Source: Arthrobacter sp. ATA002
GTDB lineage: Bacteria > Actinomycetota > Actinomycetes > Actinomycetales > Micrococcaceae
Assembly: GCF_026898095.1 (NCBI RefSeq)
Contig: NZ_CP114015.1
Span: 2,046,001-2,110,000, forward strand
Reading direction: 5' to 3'
DNA: 64,000 bases
The position numbers were made by a program, and so were the translations under genes. This document shows, one piece after another, positions 1 to 8,578 of the stretch. A model generated the notes under the pieces. That model ran no database searches, was not told where the DNA came from, and was given only the letters and a program-made list of their open reading frames with translations. Position 1 is the first letter of the stretch; each line of letters begins with the position of its first letter.

Positions 1-80
1 CCAGCGACTACCGGGTCAAAACACTGCGCCGCGCCCTGGATTCCACCATCCGGGACGCCCTCGCCGAAATGGGAGACTGA
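1..80 (+). CDS. C-terminal end of an unidentified protein (5' truncated by window edge)
   Basis: Only about 25 codons are visible, in the frame that ends at the TGA at 78-80; they are rich in Arg, Asp and Leu and look helical. The stop lies 5 bases before the ATG of the next gene, so the two are probably cotranscribed. In comparable actinobacterial modules the gene in this position is often a tyrosine recombinase, but the visible residues do not prove that. Confidence 0.5.
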   Translation, partial: SDYRVKTLRRALDSTIRDALAEMGD

Positions 81-85
81 ACCTC

Positions 86-418
86 ATGAAACGAGAGATT
101 GACTACCGGTGGCGGCTTGCAGAACTCATGGCCGCCCGGGGAATGCATAACAGCACCGACCTCAGCCCTTTGCTGAAGGAACGCGGCATCGAACTCTCGG
201 CCTCCCAGGTCTACCGGCTCGTCACCCAGCGTCCGGAACGCGTCTCACTGATGATGATCGCCGCGCTCTGCGACATCTTCTCCTGCGGGCCCGAGGACCT
301 GGTCACCGTCACGGCAACAAATGCCAAGGTCCGCAAGGTCGCCTCCGACGCCAACGTCGTGGACCTGAACAAGACCATCAGACCCAAACGCGCCCGCGTG
401 ATCCGCGATGACGGCTGA
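86..418 (+). CDS. Small XRE/Cro-type helix-turn-helix regulator
   Basis: A 110-residue protein with a single Cro/C1-like DNA-binding domain over roughly residues 8-75: WRLAELMAARGM, then the recognition-helix region SASQVYRLVT, then MMIAALCDIFSCGPEDL, which is typical of HTH_26/XRE domains. The basic tail (residues 90-110) may help DNA contact. It starts 5 bases after the preceding stop and its 3' end overlaps the next gene by 11 bases, so it is inside a tight operon with the zinc-ribbon recombinase-like gene. Its role is likely autoregulation or accessory DNA binding for that module (inference). Confidence 0.8.
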   Translation: MKREIDYRWRLAELMAARGMHNSTDLSPLLKERGIELSASQVYRLVTQRPERVSLMMIAALCDIFSCGPEDLVTVTATNAKVRKVASDANVVDLNKTIRPKRARVIRDDG

Positions 419-1958
419 GATCACCCCGCGGTCTGGCGTCCGCGGACGGCCCCGCACAGCCGGGGCCTTTACCTGCGACCGATGCTCCCGAGCAGCCGGC
501 AAACACCGTGCAAGCTGGCCAGAAGGCAGGATTTGCGGAACCTGCTTTACGGTCGCCATGCGCAGCCACGGAACCTGCCCCGGCTGCGGAACAGAGCGCA
601 TGCTCCCGGGCAGGTCAGCTTCCAACGGGGACCAGCCGGTCTGTGTCGATTGCGCAGGTATCGCCCAGGACTACCGCTGCTCCAGCTGCGGCACGGAATC
701 CGAGCACTACCGCCAGAAAACCTGCGCCCGCTGCTCACTCCGGAACGATCTCACGACGCTGTTGCGCGTCGACGAGTTCCAGGGCCCGGAAACGACGGCA
801 GCGAAACTGCTCGCCGCGCTCTGCGGAGCCCAGCGTCCCGAAAGCATCCTCACCTGGCTCCGCAGGACGGGGGTTCGTGAACTGCTCGAACGACTCGCCA
901 CCGGCGACATCCCCCTCAGCCACGTAGCGCTCGATAAGGAACCCAACAGTCCTCGGGTGGAACATCTGCGCAGCCTGCTCATCCACCACAACCTGCTCCC
1001 AGTCCGGGACCACTACCTTGCTCTCTTTGAGCGGTGGTTGCCCATTAAGCTGGACGACATTGACGACCCCGAGGTTCGGCGACCTATCGAGTCCTTCGCC
1101 CGCTGGCACCACCTGCGGCGCATCAGGAGCCTCTCCACAGACGGGAAACCCACCCGCGGTCCCGTGCACAGCGCGAAGCAGGAAATCACCGAAACCATCA
1201 AATTCCTCATCTGGCTCAAGCTCACCCACGGACGGACCGCCACCTCCTGCGTTCAGGCCGACGTCGACGCGTGGCTGGCTGACGGCCCCACCACCAGGCA
1301 CGCCATCCGGACCTTCTTCATCTGGGCGGTCAAGAACCGGACTTGCACCAACATCACCATCGGCTTCCGGCAGGCTAAGACCGTTCCCCTGCTCACCCAG
1401 GGCCAACGGCTCGCCATGCTCAAGACCTGCCTCACGGACAATACCGACACGCTGTCCTACCGGGTCGCCGCAGTTCTCCTGCTGCTCTACGCCCAGCCGG
1501 TAGTGAAGATCGCCGCGATGAAAAGCACCGATGTGATCCTCACGCCCGAGGGCCTGCATCTTTCACTCGGCGACGGCGACGGCGACCCAGCGCCAGTACC
1601 TGAACCGTTCGCCGCCCTGATCACACAACATCTGGCCTCCCGGCCCAACATGCGCACCGGAAGCAGTTCCGGCAGCCAGTGGCTCTTCCCTGGCTACCGC
1701 GCCGGGCACCATATCCACCCCAACACCCTCATGGACCGGCTCCGGGAAAACGGCATCAACCTGCTGGGCGCACGCAACGCATCCCTTCGTGCCCTCGTCA
1801 CGGAAGTTCCTGCCCCGATCGCCGCCGAGATGCTCGGCTACAGCTACCAAGTCACACAAAAACACGCCGCCGCGGCAGCCGAACCGTGGTCGCGGTACCC
1901 GGAGTCCAACATTCATCCAGAGCACAGCGCCAAGGGTCTCACTAGGATTGGCAGATGA
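408..1958 (+). CDS. Recombinase-like protein with three N-terminal zinc ribbons and a degenerate tyrosine-recombinase domain
   Basis: 516 residues. The N-terminus carries three four-cysteine clusters (C23/C26/C43/C46, C57/C60/C79/C82, C91/C94/C106/C109), which look like consecutive zinc ribbons. The C-terminal third has the outline of a phage-integrase catalytic domain: LLYAQPVVKIAAMKSTDV where the first catalytic Arg region lies, then NASLRALV where HxxR is expected (His replaced by Ala), then LGYSYQVTQKH where LGH...Y is expected (His to Tyr and the nucleophile Tyr to His). On this alignment only one catalytic Arg is left, so I infer a DNA-binding partner rather than an active recombinase. 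The start overlaps the XRE gene by 11 bases and the stop overlaps the next gene as ATGA. Confidence 0.7.
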   Translation: MTAEITPRSGVRGRPRTAGAFTCDRCSRAAGKHRASWPEGRICGTCFTVAMRSHGTCPGCGTERMLPGRSASNGDQPVCVDCAGIAQDYRCSSCGTESEHYRQKTCARCSLRNDLTTLLRVDEFQGPETTAAKLLAALCGAQRPESILTWLRRTGVRELLERLATGDIPLSHVALDKEPNSPRVEHLRSLLIHHNLLPVRDHYLALFERWLPIKLDDIDDPEVRRPIESFARWHHLRRIRSLSTDGKPTRGPVHSAKQEITETIKFLIWLKLTHGRTATSCVQADVDAWLADGPTTRHAIRTFFIWAVKNRTCTNITIGFRQAKTVPLLTQGQRLAMLKTCLTDNTDTLSYRVAAVLLLLYAQPVVKIAAMKSTDVILTPEGLHLSLGDGDGDPAPVPEPFAALITQHLASRPNMRTGSSSGSQWLFPGYRAGHHIHPNTLMDRLRENGINLLGARNASLRALVTEVPAPIAAEMLGYSYQVTQKHAAAAAEPWSRYPESNIHPEHSAKGLTRIGR

Positions 1959-2623
1959 CGCTTCGCTCTGTCCTCGACGTTCCTCCCGTGCTGGCCTGGC
2001 GCGCGGACCACGTCCGCGCATCGACCCCGGTGACACTGGACTGCCTGATACCAGCGACCTACCCGGCCTACGCGCGCGTGCTGAACCCAGCATTTTCTCC
2101 AACCGGCCAGGTCTTCAGCTGGATGCAACTGGCCGGCAGCACCTTAACAGTCGATGCTTCCACCCAGTGGGACGAGATCGTCTCCAGCAGCGAGTACGAA
2201 CTTGATGCACTCGTCGAACCGGAAATGGGCACCGTAGCTACGCCGACTGCGGCCCGCCTGGCTCGGATTCTGGAACCAAAGACAACTACGCCAGCCGAAT
2301 GCTTCTTCCTCGTCTGGGAAGGCTACGCCGGACTGCGGGACGACGTTCGTCACAGCCCCACGGTCACCGTCAGCCCTGACCGGCTCATGCACGTCCTGAC
2401 CGGATCGGTGCATGACGCAACGGAACCGGTCGAAGACGAACCGGGCCGGCTGCCGATGTGGTGGCTGCCCGCCGACGGCGCCTGGTGCGTGGGCAACGAC
2501 ATTTACGCGCGCAGCGTCTTTGTCGGTGCCAGCATTCCCGTGATCGCCGCCATCGTCCGCGATCCGGTGCTCGAAGCCTACGCAACCACCGGAAATCACC
2601 TCATTGTCCCGGAGGACTTCTAA
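1955..2623 (+). CDS. Conserved-looking hypothetical protein, last gene of the recombinase module
   Basis: 222 residues, no signal peptide or membrane segment. I do not recognise the family. Aromatic-rich blocks stand out: FFLVWEGYAGL near residue 115 and MWWLPADGAWCVGNDIYARS near residue 170, followed by a hydrophobic helix and a C-terminal NHLIVPEDF. The start codon overlaps the stop of the zinc-ribbon gene (ATGA), so translation is coupled and the two products are probably made together. Codon use looks like its neighbours. Function unknown; a partner or cargo of the recombinase module is possible. Confidence 0.6.
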   Translation: MTLRSVLDVPPVLAWRADHVRASTPVTLDCLIPATYPAYARVLNPAFSPTGQVFSWMQLAGSTLTVDASTQWDEIVSSSEYELDALVEPEMGTVATPTAARLARILEPKTTTPAECFFLVWEGYAGLRDDVRHSPTVTVSPDRLMHVLTGSVHDATEPVEDEPGRLPMWWLPADGAWCVGNDIYARSVFVGASIPVIAAIVRDPVLEAYATTGNHLIVPEDF

Positions 2624-2842
2624 TAAGCCGACAGACACAGCAACGAGCGGCACAGTTGCGTCCACGGCTCGACTCCACACAAATCCACCCGAATAGTGCC
2701 GGAACGAATATGCACTGTTACCACTAGCCTCGATTAGGGCGTCCCCCGCGCTGCCGTGGCGCCCACTGCCGGCCTCAAGGAGAGCTACCCGCGCAGGCAG
2801 TGGCCCGAGCCGCGGAACAGCCGGGCGTGCAGGACCACAGCC

Positions 2843-3946
2843 TCAGCTGCGGCGCAGGTGTTCCCGCAGTCCGGGAATGGCAAAGTCGAGAACGCCGCGT
2901 CCCGCCGGCTGCACCAGGCCTGCGTCGATCAGGCGGGCCCGGTAGTTGCCGATCGTATTCTTTTGGTTCCCGAGCCGCTGTCCAATATCGGCCGTTGACG
3001 ACGGGCCGTCATCCTCGGCCATCGCCCGGAGGAAGTCGAGATCCTTGGGTGAGGCAGTGGAAAGTGCGGCACCGATCACCACGCGGGTGTTCCTCCGATG
3101 AGCAGCGGCCAGTGCGAGGTCCACGGACTCTGCCGTCAGCGGAGCATCAGCCGCCTCCGCCAGCTGCCACAGATGGTAGCCAATCAGCTGGATCAGGAAC
3201 GGGTAACCGCCCGTGGAGACGGCGGCAGTCCTTACCAATCCCGCCTCCAGCTCATGGGTCAGCCCGGTAAAGGTCTCCCGGTAGGATGCCTCCACCTCGT
3301 CAACGGCTGCAGCATGCAGATCAATCCGGTCGGCCCGGCGCAGGAAGGTCGCCACCCCTTCATTGAGCAGGTCGGAAACGGCGGCCGGAAGGCCGGCGAA
3401 GACCAGGGCGATCGGCAGCCCGTCCCGGATGAAGTGCTGCACGGAGGCTGCCAGCTGGGCCAGCTCATCCCGGTCGGCGCCGTGGATTTCGTCCAAGGTG
3501 ATGGCTAGACCAGTCCCCCGCTCGTCGAGCAGGCGCAGGAGCTGTTCACCCACTTGGCGCCATCCGGTTTGCTGCTCGGGCGGGAGTTCAGTGGTGAGGG
3601 AGAAACCCGCCGCGCTGATTCCGGTGATCCTGCGGCCGGGGGGTCCGCCGCCCAGCTCCTCGGCATGCACCCGCATGGACTCCCCTATCCGGCCGAGGAA
3701 TCCGCGCGTCGCCGTTTCCGAGACGACGGCCCAGCCCTGGCTGCGGGCCGCGTCCTCCGCTTCGCCCAGCATCACCGTTTTGCCGATTCCGCGGGCTCCG
3801 GTAAAGATGGTCAGCAGCCCCGGCGCGCCGGAGCGGATGCGCAGGCCGTAGGCAAACTCGTCCAGGAGCCCGGCGCGGCCGATGAGCTGGGGCGGTTCGG
3901 CCCCCGCCGTCGGGCGGAAGGGATTCCTTGCCGGATCAGCTGCCAT
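2843..3946 (-). CDS. AAA-family ATPase with C-terminal winged-helix domain
   Basis: 367 residues from the ATG at 3946, chosen because AGGAGG sits at the right distance; an in-frame start further upstream would add an implausible Arg/Pro-rich leader. The Walker A motif is GARGIGKT (about residue 48) and the Walker B region is LAITLDEIHGAD (about residue 150). A helical lid follows, and the C-terminal 70 residues (SPKDLDFLRAM ... IGNYRARLIDAGLVQ) look like a winged helix. This is the layout of AAA_16/Orc1-like stand-alone ATPases common in actinobacteria, whose substrate is not defined. It converges on the module to its left, and a 13-base palindrome lies just upstream of its ribosome site. Confidence 0.8.
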   Translation of the reverse strand: MAADPARNPFRPTAGAEPPQLIGRAGLLDEFAYGLRIRSGAPGLLTIFTGARGIGKTVMLGEAEDAARSQGWAVVSETATRGFLGRIGESMRVHAEELGGGPPGRRITGISAAGFSLTTELPPEQQTGWRQVGEQLLRLLDERGTGLAITLDEIHGADRDELAQLAASVQHFIRDGLPIALVFAGLPAAVSDLLNEGVATFLRRADRIDLHAAAVDEVEASYRETFTGLTHELEAGLVRTAAVSTGGYPFLIQLIGYHLWQLAEAADAPLTAESVDLALAAAHRRNTRVVIGAALSTASPKDLDFLRAMAEDDGPSSTADIGQRLGNQKNTIGNYRARLIDAGLVQPAGRGVLDFAIPGLREHLRRS

Positions 3947-3968
3947 GTCTCCTCCTGTGAACTCTTGT

Positions 3969-3981
3969 GTACACAGTGTAC
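3969..3981. promoter_or_regulatory. Perfect 13-base palindrome upstream of the AAA ATPase gene
   Basis: GTACAC-A-GTGTAC is an exact inverted repeat 22 bases upstream of the ATPase start codon and just ahead of its Shine-Dalgarno. Its size and position suit a repressor operator overlapping the transcription start. The protein that would bind it is not identified here. Confidence 0.35.
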
Positions 3982-4316
3982 TTGGGTGAACGCCGCCGGC
4001 GGCCGGCTGACCTGGCAGTGCCCCGTCAATGACCTCGCCCAAAGCGCCCCGGCCGGGCCGCCGCAAGCCTGCGGACGAGAAGGCCGGTACTCGTGGAATC
4101 CGCCGGCCGAACGCAGGAAAACATTTCACGTGTCACATTCAGATAAATCCGGGTAATTTATGAAATGGCACCTGAGTAAATACCGCATAGGCCCTTCACG
4201 GTCAAGTTGTTGAGGCTTTCTTGAGTTTATCCTGCGGAAAGCTTGTGCTTTAAGTTCGAAGATCGATTTGTTCCCATTCAACCGTGTGGGGCATCAAAAC
4301 GGACCATGGAGGCGCA

Positions 4317-5738
4317 GTGACTGCAATCGACGTTCCACCGGAGGTGGACTATTTGAAGGTGGTTCACCGCAGAATTCAGGACCGGGCCACGGCGCGGGCC
4401 ACTATTGCGTGCGTTATCCCTGCATACAACGAAGAAGACACGATAATCAGCGTCCTGAGCGCCCTGCTGAAGCAGACGCGGCTCCCCGATGTTATCCATG
4501 TCGTTGTCAACAACAGCGACGATGAGACGTTTTATTTGGCACGTGAATTCGCCGGAGCGCATGAACATACCTACCAGGATGTGACGTACCGGACCGAGGT
4601 ATTTGTGCACGACATCGGGGTCAATACGGATAAAAAAGTCGGGGCACTCAATTACGGTTTTTCCCAGGTCTGCAACGACTTCGATTACTTCCTCGGAGTG
4701 GATGGGGACACCGTAGTGGACAAGCACGCCGTGCAGTACCTGGAGGAGGAAATCCTCAGTGATCCCCGGGTCGGAGGAGTTTCGGCCATTTACACCGTGG
4801 CTGAGCCGAAGGCCAAGGGATTCATGGCGAAATTCCTCGCTGCCGGCCAGCGTGCACAGTTCGCTGCTTTCAACATGGACAATCTTGTCCGGGGCCGCAA
4901 CATGGCCGTCCTCGGCGGGCAGTGTTCCATCCTGTCCATGGAAGCGCTCCGGAATGTGCTGGTGGAGAACCGGCAGGCAACACCCTGGGTCAAGGACTCG
5001 GAAGTCGAAGATTCACTGGTGTCCCTGCAGATCAAGAATATTGGTTACGCCACGAAGATTTCCGCCCGGGCCCGGGCCTCGGTGGGCGGGATGGACACGC
5101 TTAGGTCCCTGGACGGGCAGCAGGTCAAATGGAACTACGGTGCCATTGACCTCATGTGGCCGGGCCAGCGCAGCAACACTGCCGGGCAGCCTTTCCATCC
5201 GAACCTGAGGCTGCGCTGGAGCGAGAACGTGTCCATGCTCTTCAACATCGTCACCCGGATCTCATTCATCATCCTGCTTTGCGCATCCCTGAGCATTGAT
5301 GCCTACGTCTTCTATCCGGTCTGGCTCATTCCGCCGCTGGTCGCAGTGGTCCTGAATCTGCGCATCGCTCTCTCTGTTTCAAAAAGGTCGCCGCGGGACA
5401 TAGCCTTTGCCCTCCTTGCAGTACCGGCCGAAATCTACCTGTGGCTGCGCATGGGGCATTTCGTGCGAGCCTGGGCCAAGTTCTTCACCAGCCATCAGAC
5501 GGACAATTGGGCGGCCCAAGCCCGCGCAGAGCGCGGAGCCGGCTATGCCTACTTGATGCCCGCCGTCGTCGCCGTCATCATCGGAGCCGGCCTGGTCTAC
5601 GCCTGGGCCCAGTTGCCGGTTCAGCTGCAGTCGGACATTCTGGCCATCGGCTGGCCGGTCCTCTACATCACCACCATGGTCCAAACCGCGTTCATGCTTC
5701 GAAAGGCACTTCGGCGGCACCGCGGGTTCCGGGTATGA
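4317..5738 (+). CDS. Membrane glycosyltransferase, family 2 (processive type)
   Basis: 473 residues from the GTG at 4317, preferred over a GTG at 4284 because GGAGGC lies just upstream. The GT-A domain spans residues about 30-270: CVIPAYNEEDTI, the DxD-like LGVDGDTVV, the catalytic region WVKDSEVEDSLV (ED) and QQVKW in place of the Q(Q/R)xRW seen in processive synthases. Five predicted membrane helices follow (SMLFNIVTRISFIILLC onward). Such enzymes polymerise or transfer sugars across the membrane from nucleotide sugars. The stop overlaps the start of the lipoprotein gene (ATGA), suggesting a surface-polysaccharide pair. The product sugar cannot be read from the sequence. Confidence 0.85.
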   Translation: MTAIDVPPEVDYLKVVHRRIQDRATARATIACVIPAYNEEDTIISVLSALLKQTRLPDVIHVVVNNSDDETFYLAREFAGAHEHTYQDVTYRTEVFVHDIGVNTDKKVGALNYGFSQVCNDFDYFLGVDGDTVVDKHAVQYLEEEILSDPRVGGVSAIYTVAEPKAKGFMAKFLAAGQRAQFAAFNMDNLVRGRNMAVLGGQCSILSMEALRNVLVENRQATPWVKDSEVEDSLVSLQIKNIGYATKISARARASVGGMDTLRSLDGQQVKWNYGAIDLMWPGQRSNTAGQPFHPNLRLRWSENVSMLFNIVTRISFIILLCASLSIDAYVFYPVWLIPPLVAVVLNLRIALSVSKRSPRDIAFALLAVPAEIYLWLRMGHFVRAWAKFFTSHQTDNWAAQARAERGAGYAYLMPAVVAVIIGAGLVYAWAQLPVQLQSDILAIGWPVLYITTMVQTAFMLRKALRRHRGFRV

Positions 5739-6546
5739 ACCGCGCCCGGCACCGTGCCGGCACGGCCACGCCACCGTCCGCCACCTTTTTTGAGGTCCCC
5801 GTGTCCCCGCCGCCATCCCGGATTAGCCAGCGGCTCCCCCAGCCTCTCCCCCGGACCCTCAGCCTGCTGGCCCTGTCCGCTGTGCTGGCCCTGTCCGGCT
5901 GCGGAATACCCGGCCTGCCCGGGGCCACGGGAGCTCCGGACCGAGGTCCCGCTGCGGTGGAACAGGCGGTGTCCGTGGAAAAGACAGCAGACCCGCCCGC
6001 AGCGGCGAATCCGGCTCCCGCCGATGCCCTGCCCACCGACGCACCCCCTCCGGGGATGTGCAGCCCGTTCCCACCGGTGATCTCGCCGGAGGATCCCACA
6101 GCAAGCGGCTGGGTGCTGCCGCCCACACGCTGGTGATCGACTACTGGACGCCGGACAACCCCGCCGAATGGACCCCGGACTCAACGCCGATCGTGAATTT
6201 CACCGCGCGGATTGACGGGACGGGCGGCGGAGAGGAAATCCGGGTCACCCGGTTCAACGCACGGGTCGATGCCCTGGCAACTGTGCTGGCCAACGACACC
6301 GGCAGCTTCGCGGTTGAACCGCCCTATGCCTATTCCTCCGCGGTGGCTGTGCCGGCGAATCCCGGCGCGGACGCCACCACCATAATCTTCACCCTTGACC
6401 TGTTGACTGAAACCGCTCCCGGGAGCGGGATCTTCACCCGCCAGACAGTTATCGACTCCCTCACAGTCGGCTATTCCCAGCCCGGACCGGCCGCCGACAA
6501 GCACGATGCCGGTGACGGCGGAACACCGAAAGCCGCGGACGGCTGA
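5735..6546 (+). CDS. Secreted lipoprotein partner of the glycosyltransferase (frame interrupted)
   Basis: The ATG at 5735 overlaps the glycosyltransferase stop. The first frame gives a leader with basic residues, a hydrophobic stretch LSLLALSAVLALSGC (lipobox ending in Cys about residue 50) and an Ala/Pro-rich linker, then runs into a stop at 6136. The body, HTLVIDYWTPDNPAEW ... IIFTLDLLTE ..., continues one frame over to 6546. Restoring one base in the C5 (6044-6048) or G4 (6052-6055) run joins them into about 270 residues, so I treat this as one gene with a sequencing error. The mature domain looks like a beta-rich extracytoplasmic fold that I do not recognise. Confidence 0.65.
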
Positions 6547-6722
6547 ATCCGGGAGTGCCGCACAACGCGCAAACGGCGCCCACCATTAGGGCGGGACCAT
6601 CCGCGAGCGCCGCAGTTCGAATGAAAGGAGCCTGTCCCCCGCTGTCCATGAACCCCTCACCGCCTCCTGCAAGCATGTCCTGCAACCACTTCCCCGCCAG
6701 CGCCGGAAAAGTTTTGTTCGGG

Positions 6723-6749
6723 TGTCGATATCCCGGGGTCCCGATCGAC
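6723..6749 (+). promoter_or_regulatory. Candidate ECF42-type promoter
   Basis: TGTCGA at 6723-6728, 17 bases, then CGAC at 6746-6749. As I recall it, ECF42 sigma factors are reported to use TGTCGA at -35 and CG(A/T)C at -10. The site is about 50 bases upstream of the YciI/sigma-factor operon, so autoregulation of the operon is the natural reading. Confidence 0.5.
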
Positions 6750-6801
6750 GGGATAGTAGAAGACGCACAGCGCGTCCTCACTTCCCAAGGAGCAGGCCAT
6801 C

Positions 6802-7251
6802 ATGCAGTACATGTTCATCATGCGGTCCACCAACGAGGCAAAGGAGGCCTTCAAGAACACACCCACGGAAGAAGTAATCAACCAAATGGGCGCCTACAAC
6901 GAGTCCATGATCAATGCGGGTGTCCTGCTCGCCGGCGAGGGGCTGGCCGATGTGACCCGGGACAGCGGATTCGTGGTCGACTTCGCGGAGGATCCGCCGC
7001 TGGTGACCGACGGCCCGTACGGAGAAACCCATGAGCTGTTCAACGGATTCTGGATCATCCAGGCCGCATCGGAGGATGAGGCAGCCGAGTGGGCAATCCG
7101 CTGCCCGCTGGGTCCGGGCTCGAAACTTGAGGTGCGCAGGGTGACGGACGCCGGAGACTTCGCTGACTTTGCGGACAACGAATACATCCAAAAGGAAGAG
7201 GGATGGCGTGAAGCCGAAGCCCGGGCCAAACTGCGCGCTGACAACTCATGA
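6802..7251 (+). CDS. YciI-family (DGPF-type) protein
   Basis: 149 residues with AAGGAG upstream of the ATG. The fold signature is MQYMFIMRSTNE at the start, VTDGPYGETHEL around residue 75 (the DGPF-like motif, here DGPY) and FWIIQAASEDEAAEWA after it, as in YCII-related PF03795 proteins. The stop overlaps the ATG of the sigma factor (ATGA). This pairing is the hallmark of the ECF42 group, in which DGPF proteins are the usual targets. Their biochemical role is still unclear. Confidence 0.88.
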   Translation: MQYMFIMRSTNEAKEAFKNTPTEEVINQMGAYNESMINAGVLLAGEGLADVTRDSGFVVDFAEDPPLVTDGPYGETHELFNGFWIIQAASEDEAAEWAIRCPLGPGSKLEVRRVTDAGDFADFADNEYIQKEEGWREAEARAKLRADNS

Positions 7252-8477
7252 CCGAGTTTGTCCGCCGCCGGCTGGAAGCGGTCTGGCGCATCGAGGGCCC
7301 CCGGATTGTTGCTGCTTTGGGCCGCATGACCGGTGACGTCGGCTTTGCCGAGGACATGGCGCAGGAAGCCGTTGCCGATGCCCTCGCTCAGTGGCCGGCA
7401 ACCGGGGTGCCCCGCAATCCCGGAGCATGGCTGACGGCCACAGCCAAGCGCAGGACAATTGATGCCTGGCGGCGTTCCACCCGGCTGGAGGAGCGCTGCC
7501 GGGACTTGGCCCGCACCCTCCGGGATGAGCCCGAAGCCCACTGGAACCCGGTTCCGGATGATGTGCTGGCGCTGGTGTTCACGGCCTGTCATCCCGTGCT
7601 GTCCCGGGAAGCTCAGGTGGCCCTCACACTGCGCGTCGTGGGCGGGCTCTCCAGCCGCGAGATCGCACGGCTGTTCGTGCTGCCCGTGGCCACCGTGCAG
7701 CAGCGGATTGTCCGGGCGAAGAAGCTGCTGTCGGCCGCGAAGGTCCCCTTCGAGGTTCCCGGGCCCCAGGAATGGCGGCCGCGGCTGGGCGGCGTTATTC
7801 GCGTTCTCTACCTCATGTTCACTGAAGGGTATGCGGCGACTTCCGGAGACCGCTGGATCAAGCCGGAACTGGCACAGGAGGCCCTGCGGATTGCACGGAT
7901 CCTGGCCGGCCTCGTCCCGCGGGAACCGGAGGCCCATGCCCTCGTGGCCCTGATGGAGTTCCAGGCGTCACGCTTTGGAGCCCGCACCGAAGCTGACGGT
8001 ACGCCCGTGCTGCTGGCCGACCAGGACCGCACCCGGTGGGACCGTGCCCAGATAACGCGCGGCGCCGCCAGCCTTGCCCGGGCCGATGCGCTCGGCCGGG
8101 GCCGGGGGCACTATGCCCTGGAGGCCGCCATTGCCCAGTGTCACGCTGCGGCGCCGTCGGTCCCGGATACGGACTGGCCGCAGATAGTCCTGCTGTATGA
8201 GGCCCTCGGCCAGTTGCAGCCCAGCCCCGTCGTGGACCTGAACCGGGCCGTGGCGGTCTCCATGGCTTCCGGGCCGTCAACTGCCCTCACCATCGTGGAC
8301 CGGCTCGCCGCGGCGGGCGGACTGCGCGGAACGTATCTGCTGCCCAGTGTCCGCGGTGAACTCCTTGCCAGGCTGGGCCGCACCGATGAGGCACGCGCAG
8401 AACTGGAGACCGCAGCGGCCCTGGCCGCCAATGACCGGGAACGGAAAGTCCTGCAGGACAAGGCCGGGGCGCTCTAA
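7248..8477 (+). CDS. ECF sigma factor of the ECF42 type with C-terminal TPR-like extension
   Basis: 409 residues, about twice the length of a classical ECF sigma factor. Region 2 is at residues 5-75 (FAEDMAQEAVADALAQWP ... GAWLTATAKRRTIDAWRR) and region 4 at about 110-170 (LTLRVVGGLSSREIARLFV ... VQQRIVRAKK). The extra 230 residues are all helical (for example LNRAVAVSMASGPSTAL and ELLARLGRTDEARAELETA), as in the TPR/SnoaL-less extension of ECF42 proteins. No anti-sigma factor is adjacent, which fits this group, where the C-terminal domain itself is thought to control activity. It is translationally coupled to the YciI gene. Confidence 0.9.
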   Translation: MTEFVRRRLEAVWRIEGPRIVAALGRMTGDVGFAEDMAQEAVADALAQWPATGVPRNPGAWLTATAKRRTIDAWRRSTRLEERCRDLARTLRDEPEAHWNPVPDDVLALVFTACHPVLSREAQVALTLRVVGGLSSREIARLFVLPVATVQQRIVRAKKLLSAAKVPFEVPGPQEWRPRLGGVIRVLYLMFTEGYAATSGDRWIKPELAQEALRIARILAGLVPREPEAHALVALMEFQASRFGARTEADGTPVLLADQDRTRWDRAQITRGAASLARADALGRGRGHYALEAAIAQCHAAAPSVPDTDWPQIVLLYEALGQLQPSPVVDLNRAVAVSMASGPSTALTIVDRLAAAGGLRGTYLLPSVRGELLARLGRTDEARAELETAAALAANDRERKVLQDKAGAL

Positions 8478-8578
8478 AGGAGAGCCTCCCGCGAGTGCCG
8501 TCGCGGCTGCTTCAATGATCTGTGCTGGCCCGGCCATCCGCGAGCGCCGTGTCGTGGGCCGGAGGATGGTCGATGACG

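Noticed and set aside
6597..8549. 16-base direct repeat CCATCCGCGAGCGCCG flanking the sigma-factor operon (6597 and 8534)
   Set aside because: A 16-base match is expected by chance in 64 kb of GC-rich DNA, and no other mobile-element sign accompanies it.
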